Shown piece after piece: positions 7,182 to 15,764 of a DNA stretch of 59,033 nucleotides; the stretch's first letter is position 1, and each line of letters begins with the position of its first letter. A program made the position numbers and the translations under genes. The stretch is from Lachnospiraceae bacterium UBA7076 (lineage in GTDB: Bacteria > Bacillota > Clostridia > Lachnospirales > Lachnospiraceae): contig DKZK01000020.1 of assembly GCA_002493625.1 (NCBI GenBank), positions 7,355 through 66,387 of the forward strand. Direction: 5' to 3'. The notes under the pieces are model-generated. The model was given only the letters and a program-made list of their open reading frames with translations, was not told the origin of the DNA and searched no databases.

Positions 7182-8372
7182 CTATATCGGTGATAAAAGA
7201 AACAGTTTTCTGCATAATTTTTTAAAGTAATTTTTATATGTACTCTTATCAACATCCTCAGCCGCATATATGAAAACCTCGGATATAACCTTTCCATCAA
7301 CCATATACTGTATCATTCCGATTGTATCTCCCTCCAACACGGGAGCGTTTAAATTCTCTGCGGGGATAACCCTTTTCTCCACCATCTCAGGCGATGCATC
7401 AACTATGACAAGCTGAAAATTTTCAAGGGGCATCGGGGTTACCTGCTTGCTTTCACCAAATTTTACCGGAAATACCGTATCGGCAGGTATTCCCTCCGTA
7501 TCGCTGTAAATGCTGCATCTGGCAAATCCGTAATCCAGAAGCTTTCCCGCCTCCTTGTTTCTTATTTCCTTTGTATCTGCGCCCATTATAACCGCAATAA
7601 GCTCGATTCCGTTCCGGTTTGCAGTTGCCGACATGCAATACTTAGCCTGCGATGTGTAACCGGTTTTTAAACCTGTTGCTCCCGTATAGCTTTTTAAGAA
7701 TTTATTTGTGTTGGCCAGATCAAATCTGCTTTCTCCCCTTCTTGTTCTATGTATAATGTAATCCATCCATATCGTTGAAAATTCATATATGTCAGGATGA
7801 TTACATACGAGCTCCTTCGACATGAGCGCAATATCCCTTGCGCTTGTCACATGACCCTCAGCCTCAAGTCCGCAGGCATTTTCAAAATGAGTGTTTACCA
7901 TGCCAAGCTCCGCAGCCCGCTGATTCATCAGATTGACAAACGCCTCCTCACTGCCTGATATATGTTCCGCCATTGCTGTTGCGGCATCATTTCCCGATGC
8001 AACCTCTATGCATTTTATCATATCCCTCACCGTCTGCTGCTCTCCCTCCTCGAAGAAGCACTGTGAGCCACCCATGGAGGCGGCATGCGCCGATACGGTT
8101 ACAATGTCATCATATGTTATGGTTCCCTTTTCAAGCTCCTCAAATATAAGCAGAAGTGTCATTATTTTAGTCACGGAGGCAGGACGTAATTTTTCGTCCG
8201 CATTTTTTTCATATATTACCTGCCCTGAATGTGCTTCAATAAGAATTGCAGAACGAGATTCAATTGCAACATCACTCTTTCCCGTTTCCTCAGCATGGCT
8301 TACGGGACATTGAACGACACATACCCCGAGCACAAGTACAAATGCAATAAAAAAGCTTATTATTTTTTTCAT
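7182..8372 (-). CDS. D-alanyl-D-alanine carboxypeptidase (DacF/PBP5-like, class A low-mass PBP)
   Basis: 396 residues from the ATG at 8372, which begins a signal peptide (MKKIISFFIAFVLVLGV, cleavage near SHA-EE at 26-27) and follows AGGAAG; the longer in-frame start lacks a site. Peptidase S11 motifs are intact: SVTK (66-69), SGN (126-128), KTG (236-238), followed by the PBP5-type C-terminal beta domain (about 300-380). The enzyme trims the terminal D-alanine from peptidoglycan stem peptides on the outer membrane face. The asnB gene is divergent from it across a 137-bp gap. A paralogue lies at 11870-13045. Confidence 0.93.
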   Translation of the reverse strand: MKKIISFFIAFVLVLGVCVVQCPVSHAEETGKSDVAIESRSAILIEAHSGQVIYEKNADEKLRPASVTKIMTLLLIFEELEKGTITYDDIVTVSAHAASMGGSQCFFEEGEQQTVRDMIKCIEVASGNDAATAMAEHISGSEEAFVNLMNQRAAELGMVNTHFENACGLEAEGHVTSARDIALMSKELVCNHPDIYEFSTIWMDYIIHRTRRGESRFDLANTNKFLKSYTGATGLKTGYTSQAKYCMSATANRNGIELIAVIMGADTKEIRNKEAGKLLDYGFARCSIYSDTEGIPADTVFPVKFGESKQVTPMPLENFQLVIVDASPEMVEKRVIPAENLNAPVLEGDTIGMIQYMVDGKVISEVFIYAAEDVDKSTYKNYFKKLCRKLFLLSPI

Positions 8373-8509
8373 TTTACTTCCTATATCCCCAATAGCATTT
8401 AATATATTATACTGTCCAACTTGTTTAATTATGATTACAGGGTTTAAGCAAATTGTGTAACAAGATGAATATACTAACAATAAAGCCATGTATAAGGATA
8501 TTTAACATT

Positions 8510-10354
8510 ATGTGCGGTATTGCAGGATATTTTAATTCCAAGATAGATTTCAGCAATAATCCAAAGAATAATTTTAATATACTTTCTAACATGATAGCAA
8601 CGATGAAGCAGCGCGGACCTGACGCAGACGGAAGCACAATAACTTCTTCCTGCTGTTTTGCCCACACAAGGCTGTCAATTATAGACCTTAATACGGGCGA
8701 CCAGCCCATGAAGCTTGTTCATAACGGAAAAAGCTACCACATTATACACAATGGTGAAATATATAATTATCCTGACTTAAAAAAGGAGCTTATATCAAAC
8801 GGTTATTCCTTTGAAACAACGTCAGACACAGAGGTAATGTGCAAGGCATTTATACACTGGGGACCTCTTTTCGCGACACGCCTGATCGGCATATTTGCCA
8901 CTGCCATATATGATGAAACGGAAAAAACACTTTACCTTTACAGGGACCACTTCGGCGTGAAGCCTCTCTACTATACACAGGTAGGAGGAACTCTTGTCTT
9001 TGCCTCAAGAATAGACACACTTTTCGAATACCCGAGGGTAAAGCCATGTATTGACCTTACCGGCTTCAATGAAATATTTACCGTAGGGCCTGCCAAAACA
9101 CACGGACATGGTGTATTTGCAGGAATTAAGGAGGTTCTTCCGGGCGAATATATAACAGCCTCCGAAAGGGGTATACAGAAACGGCTGTATTTCCGTCTTG
9201 AAAGCCATCCTCACACGGATTCCTACGAGGAAACAATAGAAAAAACAACCTTCCTGATAGAGGACAGCATTAAGCGCCAGATGATTTCTGACGTTCCAAT
9301 CTGTACCTTTCTTTCAGGCGGAATTGACTCATCCCTTGTAAGCTCAATCTGCGCCTCCAATATGTCCGAGGGAAAACGGCTTGATACCTACTCCTTCGAC
9401 TTTGAGGATAATGACATACACTTTAAAGCAAACAGCTTTCAGCCTACGCAGGACGGCCCATACGTGGATATTATGAAGGAATATATCAACTCAAACCATA
9501 CAATTTTGAGCTGTAAATATGAAATGCTTGCAGATTTGCTGTACCCTTCCGTTGATTCAAGATGCCTGCCCACAATGGCAGATGTAGATTCCTCACTTTT
9601 ATACTTTTGCAGCGAGGTGGCAAAAAAACACAAGGTTGCGCTCACAGGCGAATGCGCCGATGAGGTATTTGGCGGTTACCCATGGTTTCACAGGGAGGAA
9701 ATGTACATGTCAGACAACTTCCCATGGATGAGCGATTTAAGCTTTCGGAAATCTCTTTTGAATCCCGAATTTGCCGCTGCCCTGCAAATGGAAAAATACG
9801 TGAGAAACGCATACAACAACACTGTTTCCGAAATTGACGTCCTGCCGTCCGAATCTGAAATTGACGCCAAAATAAGAAAGGTTACCTATCTGAATATCCG
9901 CTGGTTTATGCAGACGCTTTTGGACAGAATGGACAGAACCTCCATGCAGAGCGGACTTGAGGCAAGAGTTCCGTTTGCAGATCACCGGCTTGTGTCATAT
10001 GTGTATAACATTCCGTGGAGTATAAAATGTGAGAATAAAACACCAAAAAGTCTTCTTCGCCATGCCGCCGCAAAATTCCTTCCCGACGCGGTAATGAACA
10101 GACCGAAAAATCCATATCCAAAAACCTACCACCCGAAATACGAGGAGCTTTTATGCAACCGGTTACGCGAGGTAATCAACGATACGGGTTCTCCTATAAG
10201 AAGCTACCTCAATATACCTGCTGTAAATAAATTTATTGACAGTCCAAAGGAATACGGAAAGCCTTGGTACGGCCAGCTTATGGCAGGCCCCCAGATGCTT
10301 GCATATCTGCTTCAGGTTGACTATTGGATGCGCAAGTATACCTTGTCCGTCTAA
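8510..10354 (+). CDS. asnB: Asparagine synthase (glutamine-hydrolysing)
   Basis: 614 residues from the ATG at 8510. This start puts the essential nucleophile at Cys2 (MCGIAGYF), as in all class II amidotransferases, and an AAGGA site stands before it; the longer frame would bury the cysteine. The glutaminase domain (about 1-200) is followed by the synthetase domain with PP-loop SGGIDSS (269-275). It converts aspartate, glutamine and ATP to asparagine. The length resembles the AsnO branch in Bacillus, which is sporulation-linked, and the neighbours include spore genes, but that assignment is inference. It ends in a shared terminator facing the dipicolinate genes. Confidence 0.94.
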   Translation: MCGIAGYFNSKIDFSNNPKNNFNILSNMIATMKQRGPDADGSTITSSCCFAHTRLSIIDLNTGDQPMKLVHNGKSYHIIHNGEIYNYPDLKKELISNGYSFETTSDTEVMCKAFIHWGPLFATRLIGIFATAIYDETEKTLYLYRDHFGVKPLYYTQVGGTLVFASRIDTLFEYPRVKPCIDLTGFNEIFTVGPAKTHGHGVFAGIKEVLPGEYITASERGIQKRLYFRLESHPHTDSYEETIEKTTFLIEDSIKRQMISDVPICTFLSGGIDSSLVSSICASNMSEGKRLDTYSFDFEDNDIHFKANSFQPTQDGPYVDIMKEYINSNHTILSCKYEMLADLLYPSVDSRCLPTMADVDSSLLYFCSEVAKKHKVALTGECADEVFGGYPWFHREEMYMSDNFPWMSDLSFRKSLLNPEFAAALQMEKYVRNAYNNTVSEIDVLPSESEIDAKIRKVTYLNIRWFMQTLLDRMDRTSMQSGLEARVPFADHRLVSYVYNIPWSIKCENKTPKSLLRHAAAKFLPDAVMNRPKNPYPKTYHPKYEELLCNRLREVINDTGSPIRSYLNIPAVNKFIDSPKEYGKPWYGQLMAGPQMLAYLLQVDYWMRKYTLSV

Positions 10355-10361
10355 AAACGTC

Positions 10362-10427
10362 GGCACTTAAATTGCCAGCCCAAGATACCATTATACGGAA
10401 TGTCTTAAGCTGGCAATTTCCAGTGCC
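10362..10427. terminator. Bidirectional terminator between asnB and dpaB
   Basis: AAATTGCCAGC and GCTGGCAATTT form an 11-bp stem around a central loop, extended outward by GGCACT/AGTGCC. T-rich flanks lie on both sides of the inner stem. It fills the space between the convergent genes and touches the dpaB stop codon. Confidence 0.7.
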
Positions 10428-11005
10428 TATCGTATCACAGGCTGAAGCTGTCTTCCCTCAAGGGCTTCCTCAAGGGTTTTGCCTATCAGAGAAACATCTG
10501 CAACCATGGAATTAGGCTTCGTCACATAATCATCCTGCCCAAACGGTACGAAAAATATATTTTTCATTACCATAAGGCTTCCGATACTTTTAAAATTTAT
10601 TCCCAAAGCATCATTTGTCGATATGCTTATAACAAGCGGTCTGTTGTTTCTCATGTGAGCCTTTGCTGCCATCAGCACCGGAGTATCAACGATTCCGTTA
10701 CAAAGCTTTGCCGCCGTATTTCCCGTACAAGGCGCTATTATCATAATGTCAAAAAGCTTTTTGGGTCCTACGGGCTCCGCAGCCTGAATCGTATGAATGT
10801 CATAGGAATCCGTTATATTTTTTATCTCGTCAACGAACTTTGCAGCCTCTGTAAATCTGTTATCCAAATTATAAGCATTAAATGAATAAACGGGTATTAT
10901 ATTAGCGCCTTCATCCTTAAGAACTTTTATTTGTGTTTTAATTTTATCAAAAGTACAAAATGAGCCGGTTATTCCAAATCCGACATTGCACCCTGATAAT
11001 TTCAT
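10427..11005 (-). CDS. dpaB: Dipicolinate synthase subunit B (SpoVFB)
   Basis: 192 residues with a flavoprotein/decarboxylase-like fold: GFGITGSFCTF near the start, PCTGNTAAKLCNGIVDTP in the middle and NIFFVPFGQDDYVTKPNSMVA near the end, all typical of SpoVFB. With subunit A it oxidises dihydrodipicolinate to dipicolinic acid, made in the mother cell and stored with calcium in the spore core. GAGG stands before the ATG. It is 36 bp downstream of dpaA. Its presence shows that the organism has genes for heat-resistant spores. Confidence 0.94.
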   Translation of the reverse strand: MKLSGCNVGFGITGSFCTFDKIKTQIKVLKDEGANIIPVYSFNAYNLDNRFTEAAKFVDEIKNITDSYDIHTIQAAEPVGPKKLFDIMIIAPCTGNTAAKLCNGIVDTPVLMAAKAHMRNNRPLVISISTNDALGINFKSIGSLMVMKNIFFVPFGQDDYVTKPNSMVADVSLIGKTLEEALEGRQLQPVIR

Positions 11006-11041
11006 TTCTTTAACCTCACATTTTTACTTTCGAAAGGAAGG

Positions 11042-11815
11042 TCAGCCTTGGTTTAAATCGCTTAATATAACATCGGCAATAATTCTGCCTGCCTCCATGG
11101 GATATTCCTTCCCCGGTATACCTAACGAAAGAATGGCAAAAATATTATTTTCCCTGCAATATTCAAAATCACATCCGCCCGGTGCCGACGCAATATCAAA
11201 TATCATTACATTATGCGAAAGCCTTGACAGGAGCCGGTCATCTAAAATAAGCGCCGGTACGGTATTAAATACATAGCTGTATTTTTCCATACACACCTTG
11301 TCATATCCATTCACCGGTATATACCCGTGGCCTGCCTCCATAATCTCTTTTTTTAAGCTTTCCCGTCTCACCATAATATCCACGGATGCATTATACTCCG
11401 CCAGCTCCCTTGCAATTGCCTTACCGCAAAATCCATATCCCGTCAAAAGGCAGTTACTGTTTTCTATAACTGCGGAATTTGCAATTGCCTCTTTGACAAT
11501 ACCCTTGGCAGTAAGCTCTGCATTTTTTTCCGTGAGACTATCTACCTTAAGGTAATCAAAAACCTTTATATTTCTAAGCCCGCACTCATGTACCATTCTG
11601 TTGGATAACATACCGCCATACAATGTCTGCCCTTCACTTAAATACGGAATGAGCTGTATTGTTACCTTTTCGTTTACAGGCGGCGGCAATATAATTATAG
11701 ATTCGGAATTTACAGCTTCTATATCTCTGCTTATTTCATATCCGACGTTATATATATATTCAGCTATATAATCCATTCTCTTATCATTGCCAAGAATGCA
11801 TACATTTTTTTCCAT
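11042..11815 (-). CDS. dpaA: Dipicolinate synthase subunit A (SpoVFA)
   Basis: 257 residues from the ATG at 11815; an in-frame TTG just before it is less well placed relative to GGGGG. A Rossmann NAD(P)-binding core is visible (LLTGYGFCGKAIARELAEY, about 121-139), and the family's ending IFDIASAPGGCDF...LGIPGKEYPMEAG is present. This is the catalytic dehydrogenase subunit of dipicolinate synthase. It is the first gene of the dpaAB pair and follows the carboxypeptidase gene by 54 bp. A sequence matching the sigma-K consensus lies 28-54 bp upstream. Confidence 0.94.
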   Translation of the reverse strand: MEKNVCILGNDKRMDYIAEYIYNVGYEISRDIEAVNSESIIILPPPVNEKVTIQLIPYLSEGQTLYGGMLSNRMVHECGLRNIKVFDYLKVDSLTEKNAELTAKGIVKEAIANSAVIENSNCLLTGYGFCGKAIARELAEYNASVDIMVRRESLKKEIMEAGHGYIPVNGYDKVCMEKYSYVFNTVPALILDDRLLSRLSHNVMIFDIASAPGGCDFEYCRENNIFAILSLGIPGKEYPMEAGRIIADVILSDLNQG

Positions 11816-11842
11816 CAAAGCTAAATCCCCCTTACGATACTC

Positions 11843-11869
11843 TATTATATGCTGCCATAAATTGAATGT
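11843..11869 (-). promoter_or_regulatory. Candidate sigma-K promoter for dpaAB
   Basis: On the minus strand the sequence reads AC, 16 bases, CATATAATA. The Bacillus sigma-K consensus is AC-N16/17-CATANNNTA. It begins directly after the stop codon of the carboxypeptidase gene and 28 bp before the dpaA ATG. CATATAATA also contains a sigma-A -10, so the match alone does not prove the sigma factor. Confidence 0.5.
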
Positions 11870-13045
11870 TTAATAAATATAACAGTCCATTACCTTTTTC
11901 AGATAATAAAAATATGTTACCTTTTTTACATCCTCCGAAGAATAAACATTAAATGTTCTATATAAATCCTCATTTATATATATGTCGACAGTGCCAACAA
12001 TATCCCCCTTATTTACAGGCGCATTTAAGCAGTCAGGAATATTGGCTCTTATTTGAACAGTATCATTGTCAGACATAAGAAGCGTAAGATTATCCTTTAC
12101 ATAGGTTGAAATCTGGGTTTTTTCTATCCCATCCTTTATTTTTATTGTAGCCGACGGATAGCTCTCATCGATTAGGGTTTTATAATTGTAATTTTCAATT
12201 CCATAATTAAAAAGCTTTTTTGTATCTGACCACTTGTAATTTTTATTGTTGGGCCAGCCGCATCCCAAAAGAGCAACGATATAGGTTTTGTTATCCCTTT
12301 TAAGTGCCGCAACATAACAGTATCCCGCCTGTGTGGTAAAACCGGTTTTTCCTGCAATGACGCCGTCCATCATATCCAGAAACTTATTTGCATTTTTAAC
12401 GGTAAAGGTTCTCTTGTTTTCATAATCCGAAAATGTATGGCTTCTTGTCTGGCATATATTTATAAATTCCTCCTTCTTGGGAGATTCAAGAACACAGTAT
12501 TTCATTAGCCTTGCAAGGTCAGCCGCAGTAGTTGAATGAAAACCATTTTCATCTTCCTCATCCAATCCGTTTGCAGTTATAAAATATGTATCAGAAAGCC
12601 CGAGCTCAGCAGCCTTTTTGTTCATCATGTTTGCAAAACCCTCCTTGCTTCCTCCCACATGCTCCGCTATTGCCACAGCTGAATCATTGTGGCTTTCAAG
12701 CATAAGGGAATACAGCAAATCGGAAAGCTTATACTGCTCCCCTTTTTTTATTCCAAGCTGAACATCCGGCATTTTTGAGGCGTAATCACTAACCGTAACA
12801 ATATCGTCAGGATTACCATATTCAAGCGTTAAAATAAGAGTCATAATCTTTGTTGTGCTTGCCATTGCCCTTTTTTCATGTCCGTTTTTTTCGTATAATA
12901 TTCTTCCGGTATCCCCGTCCATCAAAACCGCCGACATGGAATAAAGCTGCCATTCGTTTATTTCTTCAGCATGGCATATATTGTCGTTATACGGAAGTGT
13001 TATTAGAATTGATAAGATTATAATATATGATTTTATGTACTTCAT
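11870..13045 (-). CDS. D-alanyl-D-alanine carboxypeptidase, second paralogue (sporulation-type DacF/DacB-like)
   Basis: 391 residues with a signal peptide (MKYIKSYIIILSILITLPYN, likely cleavage after CHA at 26). Peptidase S11 motifs are STTK (63-66), SHN (118-120) and KTG (233-235), with a C-terminal beta domain from about 290. It should trim stem peptides outside the cell or in the intermembrane space of the forespore. It is 54 bp upstream of dpaA on the same strand, so a role in spore cortex modification is plausible but inferred. A GGGGCGAAAG site precedes the start. Confidence 0.9.
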   Translation of the reverse strand: MKYIKSYIIILSILITLPYNDNICHAEEINEWQLYSMSAVLMDGDTGRILYEKNGHEKRAMASTTKIMTLILTLEYGNPDDIVTVSDYASKMPDVQLGIKKGEQYKLSDLLYSLMLESHNDSAVAIAEHVGGSKEGFANMMNKKAAELGLSDTYFITANGLDEEDENGFHSTTAADLARLMKYCVLESPKKEEFINICQTRSHTFSDYENKRTFTVKNANKFLDMMDGVIAGKTGFTTQAGYCYVAALKRDNKTYIVALLGCGWPNNKNYKWSDTKKLFNYGIENYNYKTLIDESYPSATIKIKDGIEKTQISTYVKDNLTLLMSDNDTVQIRANIPDCLNAPVNKGDIVGTVDIYINEDLYRTFNVYSSEDVKKVTYFYYLKKVMDCYIY

Positions 13046-13188
13046 GACTTTCGCCCCAAATACGATATATATTTAATATATTGCACATTTTTTGCTTTTA
13101 GACATAAAATATATCCTATACTCAAAAATCACTGCAATTATATTTATAAAGGGGATGTACACCTAAGACGGTCATCCCCTTATATAAG

Positions 13189-13650
13189 CTAGTATATTAA
13201 TTTTAAATATCCTTCTGTCTGAGCAAAATCATCATATGGCTTTACAGTGACATAATATATTGTTCCCTGTTTTACCGAAAAGGTACTATATAATGTTGCA
13301 GAAGTCTCTCCTGCAGCAGGAGTTATAATTGTTTTATGTATTGGTCCGGTTTTACTTCCTGTTCGAAAATAAATGGCAGCCCGTCCAACATTTGGTGCAG
13401 AAAAGCTTAGCTGCACGATAGTTGATGATGCCCTGAATTTTCCTAAATAATGCCCAGTACGGTCTGCATTATAACTAAATGACACCGTACTCGAATACAG
13501 CACTGCTTCATCTGTTTCAAATACATCAATACCAGAAACATCCTCCTGCTCCTCCGTGCTTTCCATGGCATTGACACTGATACCTCCCAAATTCACTGCC
13601 AAAGCAAGCGATAAAGCTGCTCCTAAAAATACTCTTTTGACTGTTGTCAT
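13189..13650 (-). CDS. Small secreted protein of unknown function
   Basis: 153 residues starting at the ATG at 13650, which follows GGAGG by eight bases; the in-frame ATG at 13671 would place that ribosome site inside the gene. A clear signal peptide (TVKRVFLGAALSLALAVNLG, cleavage near VNA-ME) is followed by an acidic stretch and a beta-rich domain (about 55-153) that resembles bacterial pre-peptidase C-terminal or carbohydrate-binding beta sandwiches. I do not recognise the family. No neighbour on the same strand is close enough to suggest an operon partner, and a short hairpin lies in its leader. Confidence 0.75.
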   Translation of the reverse strand: MTTVKRVFLGAALSLALAVNLGGISVNAMESTEEQEDVSGIDVFETDEAVLYSSTVSFSYNADRTGHYLGKFRASSTIVQLSFSAPNVGRAAIYFRTGSKTGPIHKTIITPAAGETSATLYSTFSVKQGTIYYVTVKPYDDFAQTEGYLKLIY

Positions 13651-13674
13651 TTTTACATACCTCCAATTCATGAA

Positions 13675-13702
13675 GCTGTGGCACTAAACTTAGTGCACCA
13701 GC
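13675..13702 (-). repeat. Short GCTG...CAGC hairpin in the leader of the secreted protein
   Basis: GCTGTGGCACTAA and TTAGTGCACCAGC pair across a two-base loop. The sequence resembles the ends of the GCTGTCGCA elements (compare GCTGTCGCACTAAAG at 6988). It lies just upstream of the ribosome site of the gene at 13189-13650 and could affect its expression. Confidence 0.6.
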
Positions 13703-13834
13703 CCAACCAAACCCATAGTTTACAGCTACATTTTAATCAATATCATATGTAAAATAAAAACACAAGCATTTCAGGTGAAACGACATTTTTTTGCTTTTTT
13801 TGTCGTGTTTTACTTTATAGTAATCAATTGCAGT

Positions 13835-13869
13835 AAAAAAGGAGCCTGCGTCTTAATGCAACAGCCCCT
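13835..13869 (-). terminator. Rho-independent terminator after htrA
   Basis: On the minus strand GGGGCTGTTGCATTAAGACG...GGCTCC folds into a GC-rich hairpin followed by TTTTTT. It lies 50 bp past the htrA stop. Its stem resembles the ends of the palindromic element family. Confidence 0.75.
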
Positions 13870-13920
13870 TTTCAGCTTACATATTTATTTTAACTCATAC
13901 ATCATTAAGCAACGCATTAT

Positions 13921-15228
13921 TTAGTGCTCCACAATATCTTCCCTGCTTCCCAGACGCACTTTAATTGTTCTTTCCGTATACTCATCATTCTTTTCCACGA
14001 GTATGTTAAGCTCAACCGACTCCCCTGCCTCATAATACTGCAAAAGGTTTGTGAGATCATTTGCTTTGCTGACTGTTTGTCCGTCAAATGCCGTAATAAT
14101 ATTTCCTTCCTTAAGTCCCGCCTTATATGCAGGAGAGCCCTTTGTAACCTCATTTACATAAACGCCTGCCGGTGTGTCGGCAGCTTCCTCCGCACCTCCG
14201 AATATATCATAATACTGTGAGGCGTTTCCTGCCGTACTGCATGTTATTCCGAGATAACCTCTCTTACCTTCATCCTCAACAAGCTCCCTTGTTTTCCTGT
14301 TCATAAGATTATCCAGAATGCTTTCTATCTTTGATACAGGTATGGCATATCCCATTCCCTCAACCTCTGTGGACATATACTTGGATGAGTTAATGCCTAT
14401 GACCTCTCCTTTCATGTTAAGAAGCGCTCCGCCGCTGTTTCCCGGATTGATTGCAGCGTCAGTCTGAATAAGCGGTGTGGTATTTGTGCTTATGACCCTG
14501 TCCTTTGCGCTCACAATTCCTGTTGTAACCGACTGTCCGTATCCAAGTGCATTTCCGATGGCAACAACCTGCTCACCCACGGAAATTCCATCGGAATTTC
14601 CAAGCTTTGCTATTTCTATTTTTGAAAGAGTATCCTTGGATAAATCTTCAAGCCTGACAACAACAATTGCAACATCATTATCACTGTCAGTTCCCTTAAC
14701 TACAGCATCGTATGATTTTCCGTCAACAAAGCATACATTAACCGTTTTTGCCCCGTCAACAACATGATTATTTGTAACGATAAGAAGCTCTGTATCATTT
14801 TTTCCGATAATGATTCCGGAACCGGAGCCTTCCGATTCATATTCCTGACTTCCATAATACCAGAAATTATACTCAGACACTGCCGTAACATTTATTGACA
14901 CAACAGACGGCATTACCGCTTCCACAATATCAGATACATCCATGTTTCCGTAAGAACTGTTATTTGAAAGTGAGGTTGTCGGTATGCTTAAATCGTCCTT
15001 TTTATCTTCATCGGATTTTATGTCATATTCATTATTTCCTATAATTTCATTTTCAGAATCATCAGCCTCCAAAGCCCGACCCATCTCCTGAAACAAATTG
15101 GAATACTGACCGCTGCCATCCGTATCGGCTACATAATTAAATGTTATTCCCGCAACACCGCCAAATAAAACGGCACTGATAATCAAACCGGCAGTACGTT
15201 TTAAAAATCCGGATTTTCCTTTACTCAT
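13921..15228 (-). CDS. Membrane-anchored HtrA/DegP-like serine protease with PDZ domain
   Basis: 435 residues. An N-terminal membrane anchor (GLIISAVLFGGVAGITFNYV, about 14-33) is followed by a low-complexity acidic linker (about 40-95) and a trypsin-like domain with catalytic H155 (NNHVVDGA), D185 (DNDVAIV) and S265 (NPGNSGGALL), then one PDZ domain (about 345-425). It should degrade or refold damaged proteins on the outer membrane face. It follows the Zur-like gene by 48 bp with no obvious promoter between, so it may be read with the metal operon; a terminator follows it. Which htrA paralogue it corresponds to cannot be said. Confidence 0.93.
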   Translation of the reverse strand: MSKGKSGFLKRTAGLIISAVLFGGVAGITFNYVADTDGSGQYSNLFQEMGRALEADDSENEIIGNNEYDIKSDEDKKDDLSIPTTSLSNNSSYGNMDVSDIVEAVMPSVVSINVTAVSEYNFWYYGSQEYESEGSGSGIIIGKNDTELLIVTNNHVVDGAKTVNVCFVDGKSYDAVVKGTDSDNDVAIVVVRLEDLSKDTLSKIEIAKLGNSDGISVGEQVVAIGNALGYGQSVTTGIVSAKDRVISTNTTPLIQTDAAINPGNSGGALLNMKGEVIGINSSKYMSTEVEGMGYAIPVSKIESILDNLMNRKTRELVEDEGKRGYLGITCSTAGNASQYYDIFGGAEEAADTPAGVYVNEVTKGSPAYKAGLKEGNIITAFDGQTVSKANDLTNLLQYYEAGESVELNILVEKNDEYTERTIKVRLGSREDIVEH

Positions 15229-15276
15229 AAGACATCTTCCTTTCTTTTCCTAAATTAATCTTATGATAATAAAAAA

Positions 15277-15720
15277 TTATGTTTCAATTTTGACATTGGT
15301 GTCAAAATTCTGTGAACAGCAATTTTTGCATGTTCCATAAATCATTGAAGTTTTACATTCCATTATGAAGCCATGATGCTCATACATATGTCTCGCAAGC
15401 TGCTCCATAAAGTCGCAGTCCATATGATAAACCTGTCCGCATGCGCTGCATTTCATATGAATATGCTTGTGGCATTTATTTTCTGAGCCTGCATACTGAT
15501 AAGTTGATTTATTTCCGGCTTCATCCATATGTCTTAAAACACATCCGTTTTTTTCAAGCTTATCAAGATTACGGTATATTGTGGCAATATTAACCTTTGT
15601 ATCTAATTTATTTAGCAGGTATGCTTCAATATCCTTGACGGTCATGTCAGAATCCGCATTATTTTTTAAGCATTCCAATATTTTATTTTTTTTATCCGTA
15701 GAGTAGCCTGTTTTTTCCAA
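15277..15720 (-). CDS. Fur/Zur family metal-responsive repressor
   Basis: 147 residues from a TTG start seven bases after AGGGAAG; no better ATG exists. The winged-helix N-terminus (VNIATIYRNLDKLEKNGCVLRH, about 43-64) is the Fur DNA-binding signature. The two structural zinc cysteine pairs are CSAC (91-94) and CKNC (131-134); regulatory ligands are in the His-rich HKHIHMKC. Its place behind two CobW GTPases suggests zinc sensing (Zur), but PerR or Fur cannot be excluded. It is 44 bp downstream of the second CobW gene. Confidence 0.88.
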   Translation of the reverse strand: MEKTGYSTDKKNKILECLKNNADSDMTVKDIEAYLLNKLDTKVNIATIYRNLDKLEKNGCVLRHMDEAGNKSTYQYAGSENKCHKHIHMKCSACGQVYHMDCDFMEQLARHMYEHHGFIMECKTSMIYGTCKNCCSQNFDTNVKIET

Positions 15721-15764
15721 TCCTCATCTTCCCTATCTGAATCATTTATTTGTGTTTTTTGTTT

